Assembly (NCBI GenBank): GCA_033064195.1
Contig: JARBJD010000576.1
Span: forward strand, 1-31,888
Origin: Blattamonas nauphoetae
Lineage: Eukaryota; Preaxostyla; Oxymonadida
Direction: 5' to 3'
Length of the DNA: 31,888 bases
In this document: piece by piece, positions 1 through 9,236 of the stretch
How the letters are laid out: the number at the start of each line of letters is the position of its first letter
Position numbering within the stretch: position 1 is the stretch's first letter
Position numbers and translations under genes: made by a program
The notes under the pieces: generated by a model
The model's database searches: none
The model's input: the letters and a program-made list of their open reading frames with translations, nothing else
Told to the model about the DNA's origin: nothing

Positions 1-665
1 AAAACATTTGTCACAGAAACGTTTTTTGGTAATACGAACTTTTTTACAAATTTGGAGAAAAAATCGGTTTCTGGAAAATGGAAAAATCCCATATTTTTCT
101 CAACAAATAATTCGAAGAAGAAAAACTATATTTGATTTTTGAGCAGCTTTGATCGAGATCTTTACGATAACAATGCATTGTATTTGATTCAAAACGGATG
201 GTTGGTCGGAGAAAAAGGGAAAAAGTTGAGAAAATGTGTGCATTTCTAGCTTCACAGTATTTTGTTAAAAGACGTCAGGAAGTGTCAAAGCTGAGAATCG
301 TTGTGAATGGTCATGAAATATGATTAAAGAAGACTCACTTCCTCCTTTCATCGAAGAGAAACCATAACATTGCTCGCTTGTCATGTAGAAAAATGTCATG
401 ACAATTGACGCTTGTGCTCTTTCTCCTCCAACAGCAATGGGTGCGGTTTTGATGATTGTGAGTGTGATTGAATCTCTGTGACAGCCATTTTCGCCGTTCG
501 GTTGTTCTCAACGAGTCTTCAGATCCAACTCAACAGTATTTCATTCGTCACCTCGAGAAGATCGTCATATTCTCGTTTCCTTTCTCTGCTAATCTTGTGA
601 CAAACAGGACGACGATTTTACTGTGACTGTTCCACAGCGAGAGCGAGCGATTTGATTCAGAGAAG
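1..665. other. Left margin, no gene seen
   Basis: This stretch is AT-rich at first and becomes more GC-rich after about 450. The short open frames here have no recognisable domain and no good start context. I see no RNA gene, terminal repeat or promoter box of the kind found before the element genes. It is probably flanking host DNA. Confidence 0.4.
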
Positions 666-2250
666 TCAGCGGATGGATGGAAAGACGAGCTGACGTGAGG
701 ACGGAGCAGACAAGCGATTGCGTTTCGAACGGAGTCTGCGGGGAAGAGCTTGTTCTCTCAGTCGCATCAGAATGTTCGTCAGCGTCGACACAAACAGTGC
801 TGACCGAACTGTCGGCGCGGAAGAGAGAGAGGAGGAGGACGAAGACAGCCGAGCGTGCGACGGAGACGGGGTGAGGAGGCAGATGATATGGAGAGCTTCG
901 AAGTACGGCGAGACTGACCCGGATCGGGTTGTGTCGTCGATGGTGACCATGCCGTCCTTCAGAAGGAGGTCGGTGATCATGCACACGTACTGCACAGCAG
1001 AAACAAGGTTGACCTCCTTTGTGCATCTTGAGGCGAGTGGACGGAGGGAACGCCATGTCGTTCGTCTTCTGGGCATCAGCGTGAGGAGGGATGGAGAGAG
1101 GGAAGCAGGCAAACAGATTTGTGAGGTGTCCTCCACGTCCTCCGCTGGATGCTCCTCCCCATTCTGAGCCTCGTCCACCAAACTACTTCTGCAGCGAGAA
1201 CTGTCGGAACTCGTCCATCGCGTCGAAGTTCTCGTCGTCCTCTTCGTCTTGAAGTTGAGTTGTGAGGTCAGTCGCTTGTCCTTCCTCCGCCTCCGACGAG
1301 ACACTGTCGGAGAATGGAGGGTGTGTCTTGGAGAGTGAACGACGACGAGGATGCAAGTGAAGACTGGCCGCGAGGGAGTGACGGTGATGAGATGGCCAGT
1401 GCACGTTGTGAGACTGGTCTCGAGGCGAGTCGTGGAACGTTCCCGGCGTGCTGGGAGTTGGTGGAGTGGTGGCATGTGTCGAGACGGACGGGGAAAGGGT
1501 GGGTGTCTGTTTGAGGTGTGCCGACTCTGACTTGCGATCGTCCATCGCGCTGGACGGGGAAGGAGTGTCGAGCCCTCGTCTGTGGCGTCTTCTGTGGTAT
1601 CTTCTTTGTGTGGGTGATCGGGTTTCCGTGCAAATCGAGTGTGTAGTCGTGGGACGAAAGGATGAACGACGACACTCGCTCGTCTCTGAACTCCGTCTCG
1701 TCGAAGTCCGCATCTGCCGATGTTTTGATCACATTCCACCTGCCCACCACGCTCTGCATGTTGCAGAAGCTGTTGGGCGGTCTCTGCTTCAGCTTGATGG
1801 CAGTGTTGAAGTGGAGATAGAGCGAGGCACGTGGGCTTCGAAGTCGGCTGACTCTTCCTTCCCCAGCTGGATAATGGCGTGCACACTGCACATCCAGACT
1901 GCTTCGAATGGCTGTCTTGACTGTGAAAGCTCGTAAGCTCGTTCCACTTCTCCTCGCGAGCGTGTTTTCTCTGCGTACTGCGACATTCGCCTGATCATGA
2001 CCGACATCTCCATCTTGACAGCTTCGCGTGCATCGGGAGATGAAGCAGAAATGTACAACTTGGCGATGCGGGTGAGGGTGGCTTTCGTCGGGGCGAAGGG
2101 AGAGAGGCGAGGGAGAGTGGGCATGTCGTGGAGGAACACCTTGAAGTGATGGTTCAACACATCGAAGTTGTCCTTCGTTATGGCGGAGCGGTTGTAGCGG
2201 CTGATCTGGTTTTGGTAGAGGAACGAGCGAGGTCCGAGTAGTATAGAAGA
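666..2250 (-). pseudogene. Decayed or mis-framed host gene, unrecognised
   Basis: This GC-rich block contrasts sharply with the AT-rich DNA after 2260. On the minus strand, protein-like stretches occur in successive frames. A helical segment around 1850-2210 includes ITKDNFDVLNHHFKVF and FEAVWMCSVHAIIQL. A second stretch near 1620-1830 includes SFCNMQSVVGRWNVIK. A Ser/Pro/Thr-rich stretch ends in an acidic tail (DEEDDENFDAMDEF) near 1190, and a further helical stretch (EVNLVSAVQYVCMITDLLL) lies near 930-1010. The frame changes near 1830, between 1620 and 1700, and near 1190. This could mean a frameshifted pseudogene, very short introns or base errors. The FEAVWMCSVHAIIQL helix weakly recalls the DHR-2 region of DOCK-family exchange factors, but this is not enough for a call. 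Most other open frames over the block are by-products of high GC. Confidence 0.35.
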
Positions 2251-2259
2251 AGATTAAGG

Positions 2260-4100
2260 AACCAATCTGAAATTGTCATTGAAATCAAAACTAAAAGTCA
2301 AGTCCGATTGACCAATTTTGAATCTTGTATTAAAAGGAATTTATGACATTTTGATGACATCAATATTTGGCCTAAATTTTAAAATATGACCAATATTTTG
2401 ACATCGTGAAAAGTGTCATTTTGAAGCAAATTTTGACAACATTCGAAAAATGTTGGCGCTTTTGGTGTTTTTCCCTTTTGACCACAAATCAAGTGAAACC
2501 AAAGTGAGAACCATTTCGAAAAATTCTGAAAAAATACTAAAATCTCGGGACACTGTAGGTCATCGATCAAAACAATCCTGATCAAAATCGGTTGAGAATT
2601 CGTCGAGCTGCGTGCCGAACTTAGGTCGAAAAGTGACGAAAAGTCGATGTTCGGATTTCGCCACTATGAACACCTTTATGTCTCAAATTGTGTTCAAACA
2701 CGTTCTAAAATTACAAAATTGATGTTGATAGGTGAAATTTTAGGAAAAAGCACTTTGAAAAAAGTTTGATCCGACCCCACAACATATTTTGAAAATGACA
2801 AAATTTTAAGGAGGAGAAAGTGACGTCTCGCTCTTCTCCTACACGTCACTTTTCGCCCTCTGATGGTCTCCGTAGGTGTTAAATCGCAAGTGGACAGGTA
2901 TTCGCGTCATTCGGTTCTGACGATCCTCGACACACGATCGTTTTCACAATTTTTACCAATTTTCATTTTACACGATTTTCCTTCAAACCACTTCACAATC
3001 GTCATTAAACAACCCTTTTGAGAATTCTGGTTGTACATCACCTATAGTTCACTTTTATGGACGGTTCTTTGATCACACCTCTGACGACACATTTGCACCA
3101 ACATTTTGACACTATGGATTTTTGATCCGATTTTCACTGCAAATCCTTCTTTCTCGCGGTATGAGTAAGGTGTGCTCAAATTTTGAGGAGATTTTGTCGG
3201 ATAGTTCTCCCATAAAGTCACTTTTCATGTTTTCACTTCACAACTTTTGACCGTTTTGTCACTTCAAAACCGACTCTAGTCCCTTTCATTTCATCACTTT
3301 TGCTCCCCATTTCACATCTGATCTGTTCATCATTCCTCTTCATTTTGCTCAATTCACTTCCCTTTGTGGGCCGTTCTCACTTCACTAGCACATCATTTTA
3401 GTCGAATTTTCATCACTTTTTCACAAAACCAGAGTAAAAGAAAGCGAAACAAGGATGAATGAAGTGGGCAAGTATGAAACTGAGAGGGAAATTGACGATC
3501 GTGAAAACGATGTGAAATGTGACACAAATAGTGAAAATTAGGTCTGTGTTCCGGTTTTTCTCTTAAAAGAACAAAATGATTCAAAATGTATGTGAAATGT
3601 TGGTTTTACGGAAAAATACCGAGATATGAAGTGAGCCGTTGAAAGTGAGATCTCTGCAAAAGTCCGGAAAATCCAGTAAACGAGAATTAGTGTGTTGTAA
3701 TTGAGAAAAAGTTTGCGAGAAAGAAACATGAATGAAGTGGTTTTAAGGATAAACAACGAGGAAATGAAGACTGAAGTGGGACCAAAATGAAACAGTAATG
3801 AGCAAAGATTAGATGTCAATTCAATCAAAACGAGTGAAACAGAGCTGAAAAGAAGAAAAGGAGAGTGGCATACTCCTTTTCCGGAAAAGTTCCGAGATCC
3901 ACGACCGATCCTGAAACCCTGCATAACTCTGCAAAAGTTCGGAAAAAGGAAAAACAGAGCATACCACGATGATCCTACAGTTCCAGAGAATCTGAAACGC
4001 GAAGAATCGGAACGAAACGAGCATAGTTGAGAAATGAGTGATCGAACCCATTGATCCTCGTTTCTGGTGAAAATCCAAAACTGAGAAAACAACGAAAGAA
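2260..4100. other. Non-coding spacer with strand-skewed composition
   Basis: No convincing gene is present. From about 2860 to 3430 the plus strand is pyrimidine-rich, with many TCACTT and TCACTTTT words. From about 3430 to 4090 it turns purine-rich, with many AAGTGA and GAAA words. Two related words, TCTGCAAAAGTCCGGAAAA near 3653 and TCTGCAAAAGTTCGGAAAA near 3930, form a small direct repeat. The open frames on the minus strand over 3538-4092 are Phe/Ser-rich translations of this skewed DNA and are not supported as genes. Confidence 0.5.
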
Positions 4101-4107
4101 AATCTAT

Positions 4108-4130
4108 TTTGAATTTTTAATTTGTGTTAA
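4108..4130 (+). promoter_or_regulatory. T-rich box before the left fibre-like gene
   Basis: GAATTTTTAATTTGTG lies 5-20 bases before the ATG at 4131. It resembles the T-rich box preceding most genes of the main element. The role as a promoter is inferred from its repeated position. Confidence 0.4.
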
Positions 4131-5184
4131 ATGAATCCAACTGAAATGTACAAAGAAAGACGTCGAGTATGTTCAGAAAAAGCATTAATTGAATCAATGA
4201 GAGAAGAGAACTGTTCGCTAGTCTCTGAGTATGTCAGAAATAATGTGCCGGTGACGTATGTTCATGAGGGATTGTCATTTTTAATTCCAAAGAAAGAGCA
4301 ACCAAAAATGAATCGACAAAAATACAATTCACAAATGATTGAGAAAATGATTGATCATAATCTCTCGACAACCAACGAGAATGCAGCAGTGATTGACTCA
4401 CTTCAGAAGACAACAGAAGCACACAAGGCAGCGATATCTTCAATCCAAAAGTGGTGAGCACAAATGGATCAATCACTTGTTCAGCTGGTATTGCAACACC
4501 AACAATTGGAGGATTGATCAATGTGAATGGAGCGAATTGGAACATATCAGAGGGATCCCTTCCGAAGTATCCTGGAACATATCCGGCATCGACATTTTCT
4601 TCTGAATTTCTATTTCACAATCACTTGCAGAAACTTCAGGAATTCAGTTCAATGGTGATGGTATCATTATGTGGTCTCCATGTGACAGACCAGCAATCTA
4701 TTACTACGATGAGGACACAGGTTCAGGAGTGTTTTCAATATCCACAACAGGAAGTTTTTCTCAACTGTCAGATAGAAGAGTGAAAAGAAATATTGAACCA
4801 TATCCAAATGTTCTTGAGCAACTGAATAAAGTTGAAATCGTACGCTACCAATTCAACACAATTGACTCGAAGATCAACAAAGTGACAAAGCAAATTGAAA
4901 ACGAGACTGATGAAGAACACTTGAAGAACTGCAAAGAGAAATGTGAATGCTTGAAGAAGGAAAGTGAGAAGAAGCACATTGGTGTGATTGCTCAACAGAT
5001 CCAAGAAATATTCCCAGAGGTTGTGAATGATTCCAATCCAGATTGTCTTCAAGTTGATTATGCAGAACTCTCTTGCTTCTGTGTGAAAGCCATTCAGGAA
5101 TTATGCTCAATTGTCGGACAACAACAGTCAGTTATCAATGAACTCATACAAAAATATTACTCACTGATTTGTACTCCAACATAA
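4131..5184 (+). pseudogene. Fibre-like protein with Peptidase S74 chaperone domain (broken copy)
   Basis: This is the left copy of the gene at 29296-30186. The C-terminal part shows the intramolecular chaperone signature: LSDRRVKRNIEPYP, then GVIAQQIQEIFPEVV and a VDYAELSCFCVKAIQEL helix. In phage tail spikes and in MYRF, this domain helps a homotrimer fold and then cuts itself off just before the conserved Ser of the S-D motif. The N-terminal region, from the ATG at 4131, is longer than in the right copy and starts MNPTEMYKERRRV. The gene is broken in about two places. It is convergent with the small gene that follows, as in the main element. By analogy, the product would have been a trimeric surface fibre; this is inferred, not shown. 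Confidence 0.7.
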
Positions 5185-5577
5185 GATCAACCAGAAATTC
5201 ATAATACTCTTTGATTATTTTTCCATTGATTGTCTCTTGTGTCTCCATCTCAATTGATTCACCAGAACTGTCTTTGAACCAGATCTTCACTATTGATTGT
5301 CGAGTAGTTAATTCCCACTTCTTTCGCTTCGCAATCTGTTCATTACAGAACGCAACATATGAATCATTGAATGCATCAGTCTGGATCCAATCACCATGGA
5401 TAGTAATGTGCTGAGGAATATCTTTGAAATGACAGTTGAGTTACCATTAATTTCTTCTCTCACATGGATGAGTTTGCAGTCGAGAAAGTAGATATATTTT
5501 TGTTTTCTTGAATTGGTAAAATCATGTGGTAGTTGAGCAGTGTGAGAATTCTGAATTGAGAAGTATCGTTTCACCAT
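5170..5577 (-). pseudogene. Small conserved element protein, left copy (broken)
   Basis: It corresponds to 28876-29287 in the main element, with the same beginning (MVKRYFSIQNSHTAQLP) and the same T-rich box before it. It lies between capsid gene B and the fibre-like gene, and its 3' end overlaps the end of the fibre-like gene tail to tail. The product would be about 135 residues, rich in beta-type residues, with no family I can name. A minor structural protein is possible from its place in the capsid block. The copy appears broken in about one place. Confidence 0.55.
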
Positions 5578-5590
5578 CTTTGTTTTCTAC

Positions 5591-5602
5591 AAAAATAAAA
5601 TA
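5591..5602 (-). promoter_or_regulatory. T-rich box before the small conserved gene (left copy)
   Basis: Read on the minus strand this is TATTTTATTTTTG, followed by the ATG at 5577. The same box and spacing precede the right copy at 28876, although the genes themselves have diverged. This supports a regulatory role. Confidence 0.5.
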
Positions 5603-5615
5603 TCATATTTGATTC

Positions 5616-7301
5616 TTAATAACCTCTCTTCACTTCTTCATACGCTTCTTGGAGTCGACGATCAATGACGTATCGCACTCGTGGTTGTCCATTTTCAATC
5701 CAGAATAACCAATATGTAGCCTGATGTAGTGCCAAAATCGGTGGAGGAGGACCTTCAGGAGTTGAGGTGAAATATGGATCGAGTTCTCCCTGATTGATTG
5801 GTGTTCCTCTGTAGACAATGTTTACTGATTCTGCTGTTGATATTCCTTCTTCACCACCAGCGATTTCACTTCGATCTGTTGGAACCATGAATGTGAAACA
5901 AGTAGCATCTGTTACTGGTTTTGTTCTCTTGTAATTCCTTTCTCTTAAGTCAAACACTCGAGTTGAACAAATTGAATTCTCAAACTCTTCAGTTGCAGAA
6001 CATCCAATGAAATCACCATTCACCATCATCATTTGATAGAACTCTGGTGAGATCGTTGACATTGGGAAATTAGGAAAGTTGGATCCAAGCATTTCGAATT
6101 GACCAACATAATGAGGATTTCTGAAGACTGTGCACTCGTTAGGTCTTTCAGGGAATAAGCACATAAGATTCAGAAGATTGTTGAGTTTGATGCTGATGTT
6201 TGATCTCACTCCCATAGCTGTTGCTTTTGATTGAAATGATTGTGTGTCAATTCTTTCTGCTTTCAGGACATACAGAGTCTTCGAAAATGTGTTGAAGAGG
6301 GATTGTTTTGTTGCATCAGTGATTTGATATCCGTAACAAATTGTTGAGACTTTATCAACTGATGAAGAAAGAACAGTGCAAGTGAATTCTTTGGTCTTAA
6401 CCTCAATGACTGTATTGGCATTGTAAACAAAACTGTAATTATCGCTAGCTTTCAGAACTGGATTTCCAATTTGTGTGAATTCCTGTGTTACTGGAGAAAA
6501 GTCCCCATCAGACATCAAGATCATGTTGGCTCGATTCGTAAAAGATGTTAAGTCTTTATCTAGATTCAATTCATGGGAACCTTCAGTTGTTTTCGAATGA
6601 TAGTTGAATGTTGAATTGGACAATACACGAGTGAATCAGTTGTCAAGTGAAATCTCAAACGTAAATTACCAAAGATTGAATTTGGATATTGATCAAATGT
6701 ACTCAATGGAAGTAGATTCACAAATGGAATAACCAAAGAAATTGTTTTAGTGAGCGTTTTTAGTTTCGTTGATGGGAACATAGTAGAATCCGCACACACT
6801 TGGATCCATTCTCTGAACATTTTCCCAAAGACTATAGCAATGCTTCATGTTGTTTTTCTCTTCATGTGACTTGAATGTGTGATACAGAAATGATTCGTGG
6901 ATGTGATTATTCTGAAGTGTGTTGTCAATGATGTTTCCTTGACTGTCGACGAGTCTCATGTCTCGAATTGCATCTGATGATGATTTGTATCCGACGAATA
7001 TTCCGGATTTTCCGACATAGTTTCCCGCTTCACCAGTCTGATATGAATACGGAAAGGTGATCGTTAGATCTATTCGTAAATGACTCTTCATAAATTCAGT
7101 AACATCATGACCGTCGTAGCACAATGGAACTTCAATTTCATCTCCAATTCTGCATGGCATCGGAGGATTTGTTGGATGCACTTCTTGGATGGAGTAGATG
7201 TGTGGCTCGGAATCCCACTGTTTAGGCATGTACGATTGCACTTCAATTTGCTCAATTAATGTCGATGTTGGTTTGGATTGATTAGATCTGAAACTTCTCA
7301 T
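5616..7301 (-). pseudogene. Capsid protein B, left copy (broken)
   Basis: This is the counterpart of 27097-28800. Recognisable stretches are the N-terminal MRSFRSNQSKPTST, the block SSDAIRDMRLVDSQGNIID and a C-terminal PPPPILALHQATYWLFW. These are shared with capsid gene A in weaker form, so both belong to one capsid family, most likely the double jelly-roll major capsid protein of Polintons. The copy is broken in about two places. It is preceded by the standard T-rich box at 7308-7321. The family assignment rests on gene position, length, beta-rich composition and the paralogy, not on a structure. Confidence 0.65.
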
Positions 7302-7307
7302 TTATAG

Positions 7308-7321
7308 AAAAATAAAAAATA
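7308..7321 (-). promoter_or_regulatory. T-rich box before capsid gene B (left copy)
   Basis: On the minus strand it reads GTATTTTTTATTTTTCT and then ATAAATG. It is identical to the box at 27077-27091 before the right copy, although the coding parts differ at many positions. Confidence 0.55.
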
Positions 7322-7353
7322 CAAAATCAATAATTTCTTTTACAGTTTTGTCT

Positions 7354-8711
7354 CTACATGATTCCTAAATCTTTATGTAATGTTTTCAATGTGTGATTAG
7401 GATAGTATTCGACTCTTGGTTCGCCATTACTGTATCGTAATACCCACCACGTTGTTGCAGTTGTGGCTAGAATCGGTGCTGGAGGATGTGTAAATGTTGT
7501 CATATCACCACCACTTTGACTTGGGTTGTATACATTATAGTAAGTGTCGAGATTACCTTGATAGATTGGATAAGATCTCAAAGTGACCGCAGTGTTTCCT
7601 TTGAACTGATCGAATCATTGCAGTTCGTTGGACATCCACTTCTCTGAGTAGGAAAGCACAGAAGGAAGTCAGTATTGTCATGAACTGGACGAACTCTTGT
7701 CATTGTTTCATTGGGATATGTTTCATCACCAGTGAGTTTCTCTTCAACGAGAGAATCTGTAAGTGATCGCTCCAAATCATCAGGAACAGCTAGGTACGAA
7801 TCGAGATTGAGAGTCGATAATGCGACCTGATAGAAACGAGCTCCAATAGTTGTCGTTGGTTGTTCTGGATAATACCTGTTTTGTAAAGTCACTTGGATGT
7901 TCTTCTGCATTGGATTGTGGAAGCAAGTGACTTCATTGTCGTAGTGACGGAAGAGAAGCATGATATCCTTGGCATTCACCACCACCATCTGCTGAGTACA
8001 ATCAATTCCAGTTGCCGTTGGTGCCTTCTGAAATGGATAGAATGAGATCTTTTCTGCTGGAATTGTTCCAGGACGATTTGTGTACATCTGCTTCAGATTC
8101 TCTTTCGCACCATCTTTCATTTTGTATCCAGCACTCATGCAATACACATCATCAATCCGATAGTTTGTGACGTTTAATGAGATGTACTGATCGACAAATT
8201 CAGGTTCTGTTGTCACGACATTGGCTGTTGAACAAACAATGTCATTTGTAACTGTTGGTTGCAGAAATGATTGACCAATTTGAACAAAGTTCTTTGTGCA
8301 TGAGGTGACAAGATTGGTTAAGAAATATGGACGATGTTGAATACAATTGAGAATTGCTGCTTTAATAGTTGGTGCTGCTGCAGTTCCAGTTACGAGTGAT
8401 GACAGCGTATCTTTCAAAGTGAGTTCAGGATTTACAGAACAACAAACGAAAGCATCTTCATTCATGTGAACACTCAATTTCAAATCGCCAAAGAGACATT
8501 TTGGATCGTCCGTCATCCCTGAGAAAATGAGAAGATCTTCAAGATTAATCGACACACGAATTGGGACATCAATAGTGTCTTGGAATACTCCGGTTCCAGA
8601 TGTTGTTGTGAAATCAGAAAGTGGAATATAGACACCAGCAACTGATTCGTCGTGATTCCAAGCATTCTGCCAAGGTGTGTGACAATGTTTTCGATTCTCC
8701 AATTGACTCTT
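7354..8711 (-). pseudogene. Capsid protein A remnant, left copy (partial, broken)
   Basis: This is the counterpart of part of 25167-27049. Shared blocks include HDESVAGVYIPLSDFTTTSG, VSINLEDLLIFSGMTD, LFGDLKLSVHMNEDAFVCC and the C-terminal THPPAPILATTATTWWVL. It is the left equivalent of the likely major capsid gene. The homologous DNA stops at about 8711 at the edge of the minisatellite. The remnant shows about one break in addition to being partial. Confidence 0.7.
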
Positions 8712-9230
8712 AGAGATAAGGGGTAGTGGATAGGGAGGTGAGAGGCAATAAGTGTATAGACATAGATGGAGAAGTCAAGGATGATTGAGATAGGTGGATA
8801 TAGGTTGGTGTGGGGATATAGGTGGATATAGATAGGTGTATGGGCATAGGTGACTAGTAGTTGGTGGAGAGATAATAGGTGGAAAGTGGGGGACATAGGT
8901 GGAGAGGCATTGGTGTGGTGATATTGGTGTGTGATATTGGTGTGTGGTATTGGTGGAGAGATATTGGTGGAGAGGCTTTGGTGGAGAGTGATTGGTGGAG
9001 AGTGATTGATGATGAGATATTGGTGGGATATTACATGTCGATAATGATAATAATATATAGAGTGGCATTAGTGGAATAGTATTGGTGGAGAATCATTGGT
9101 GGAGAGGCATTGTTGAATGGGGCGTTGATGGATAGGACATTTGTGAAGAGACATTGATGGAAAATGGGGGTGTTTGTGGATAGGCAAAAATATAGAGACA
9201 TTGGTGGATTAGTCATTGGTACGCGTAGCT
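8712..9230. repeat. GGTGGA-type minisatellite
   Basis: This is an irregular tandem tract in which short units such as ATTGGTGGAGAG, ATAGGTGGATATAGG and TGATATTGGTGTG recur. It contains a short AT patch (ATAATGATAATAATATATAG) near 9040-9060. It separates the end of the left capsid fragment from the primase-helicase. The open frames over it on both strands are low-complexity translations (Pro/His/Ser or Trp/Gly/Val) and are not genes. The unit length is variable, so no single period is given. Confidence 0.75.
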
Positions 9231-9236
9231 AAGACT

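Larger units (their letters stand above)
4131..8711 (-). mobile_element. Partial, inverted Polinton fragment (capsid-side block)
   Basis: This segment is a diverged, inverted copy of about 25680-30190 in the main element. It carries the same four genes in the same relative order and orientation: the fibre-like S74 gene, a small conserved gene, capsid gene B and part of capsid gene A. Homology ends near 8711, where a minisatellite begins. No terminal repeat matching those of the main element is seen before 4131. The copy is broken, with roughly five interruptions across its genes, and it differs throughout from the right-hand copy. It is therefore not a recent duplicate of that element and is probably a remnant of a related, older insertion. 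Whether the primase-helicase at 9237-11675 belonged to the same element cannot be decided from the window. Confidence 0.8.

Noticed and set aside
3538-4092. 184-residue open frame on the minus strand
   Set aside because: It is Phe/Ser/Leu-rich with no domain, as expected from translating the complement of purine-rich DNA. It lacks a T-rich box and has no match among the element genes.
8513-9216. Several open frames on both strands across the GGTGGA tract
   Set aside because: They are low-complexity translations of a minisatellite (His/Pro/Ser/Tyr-rich or Trp/Gly-rich).
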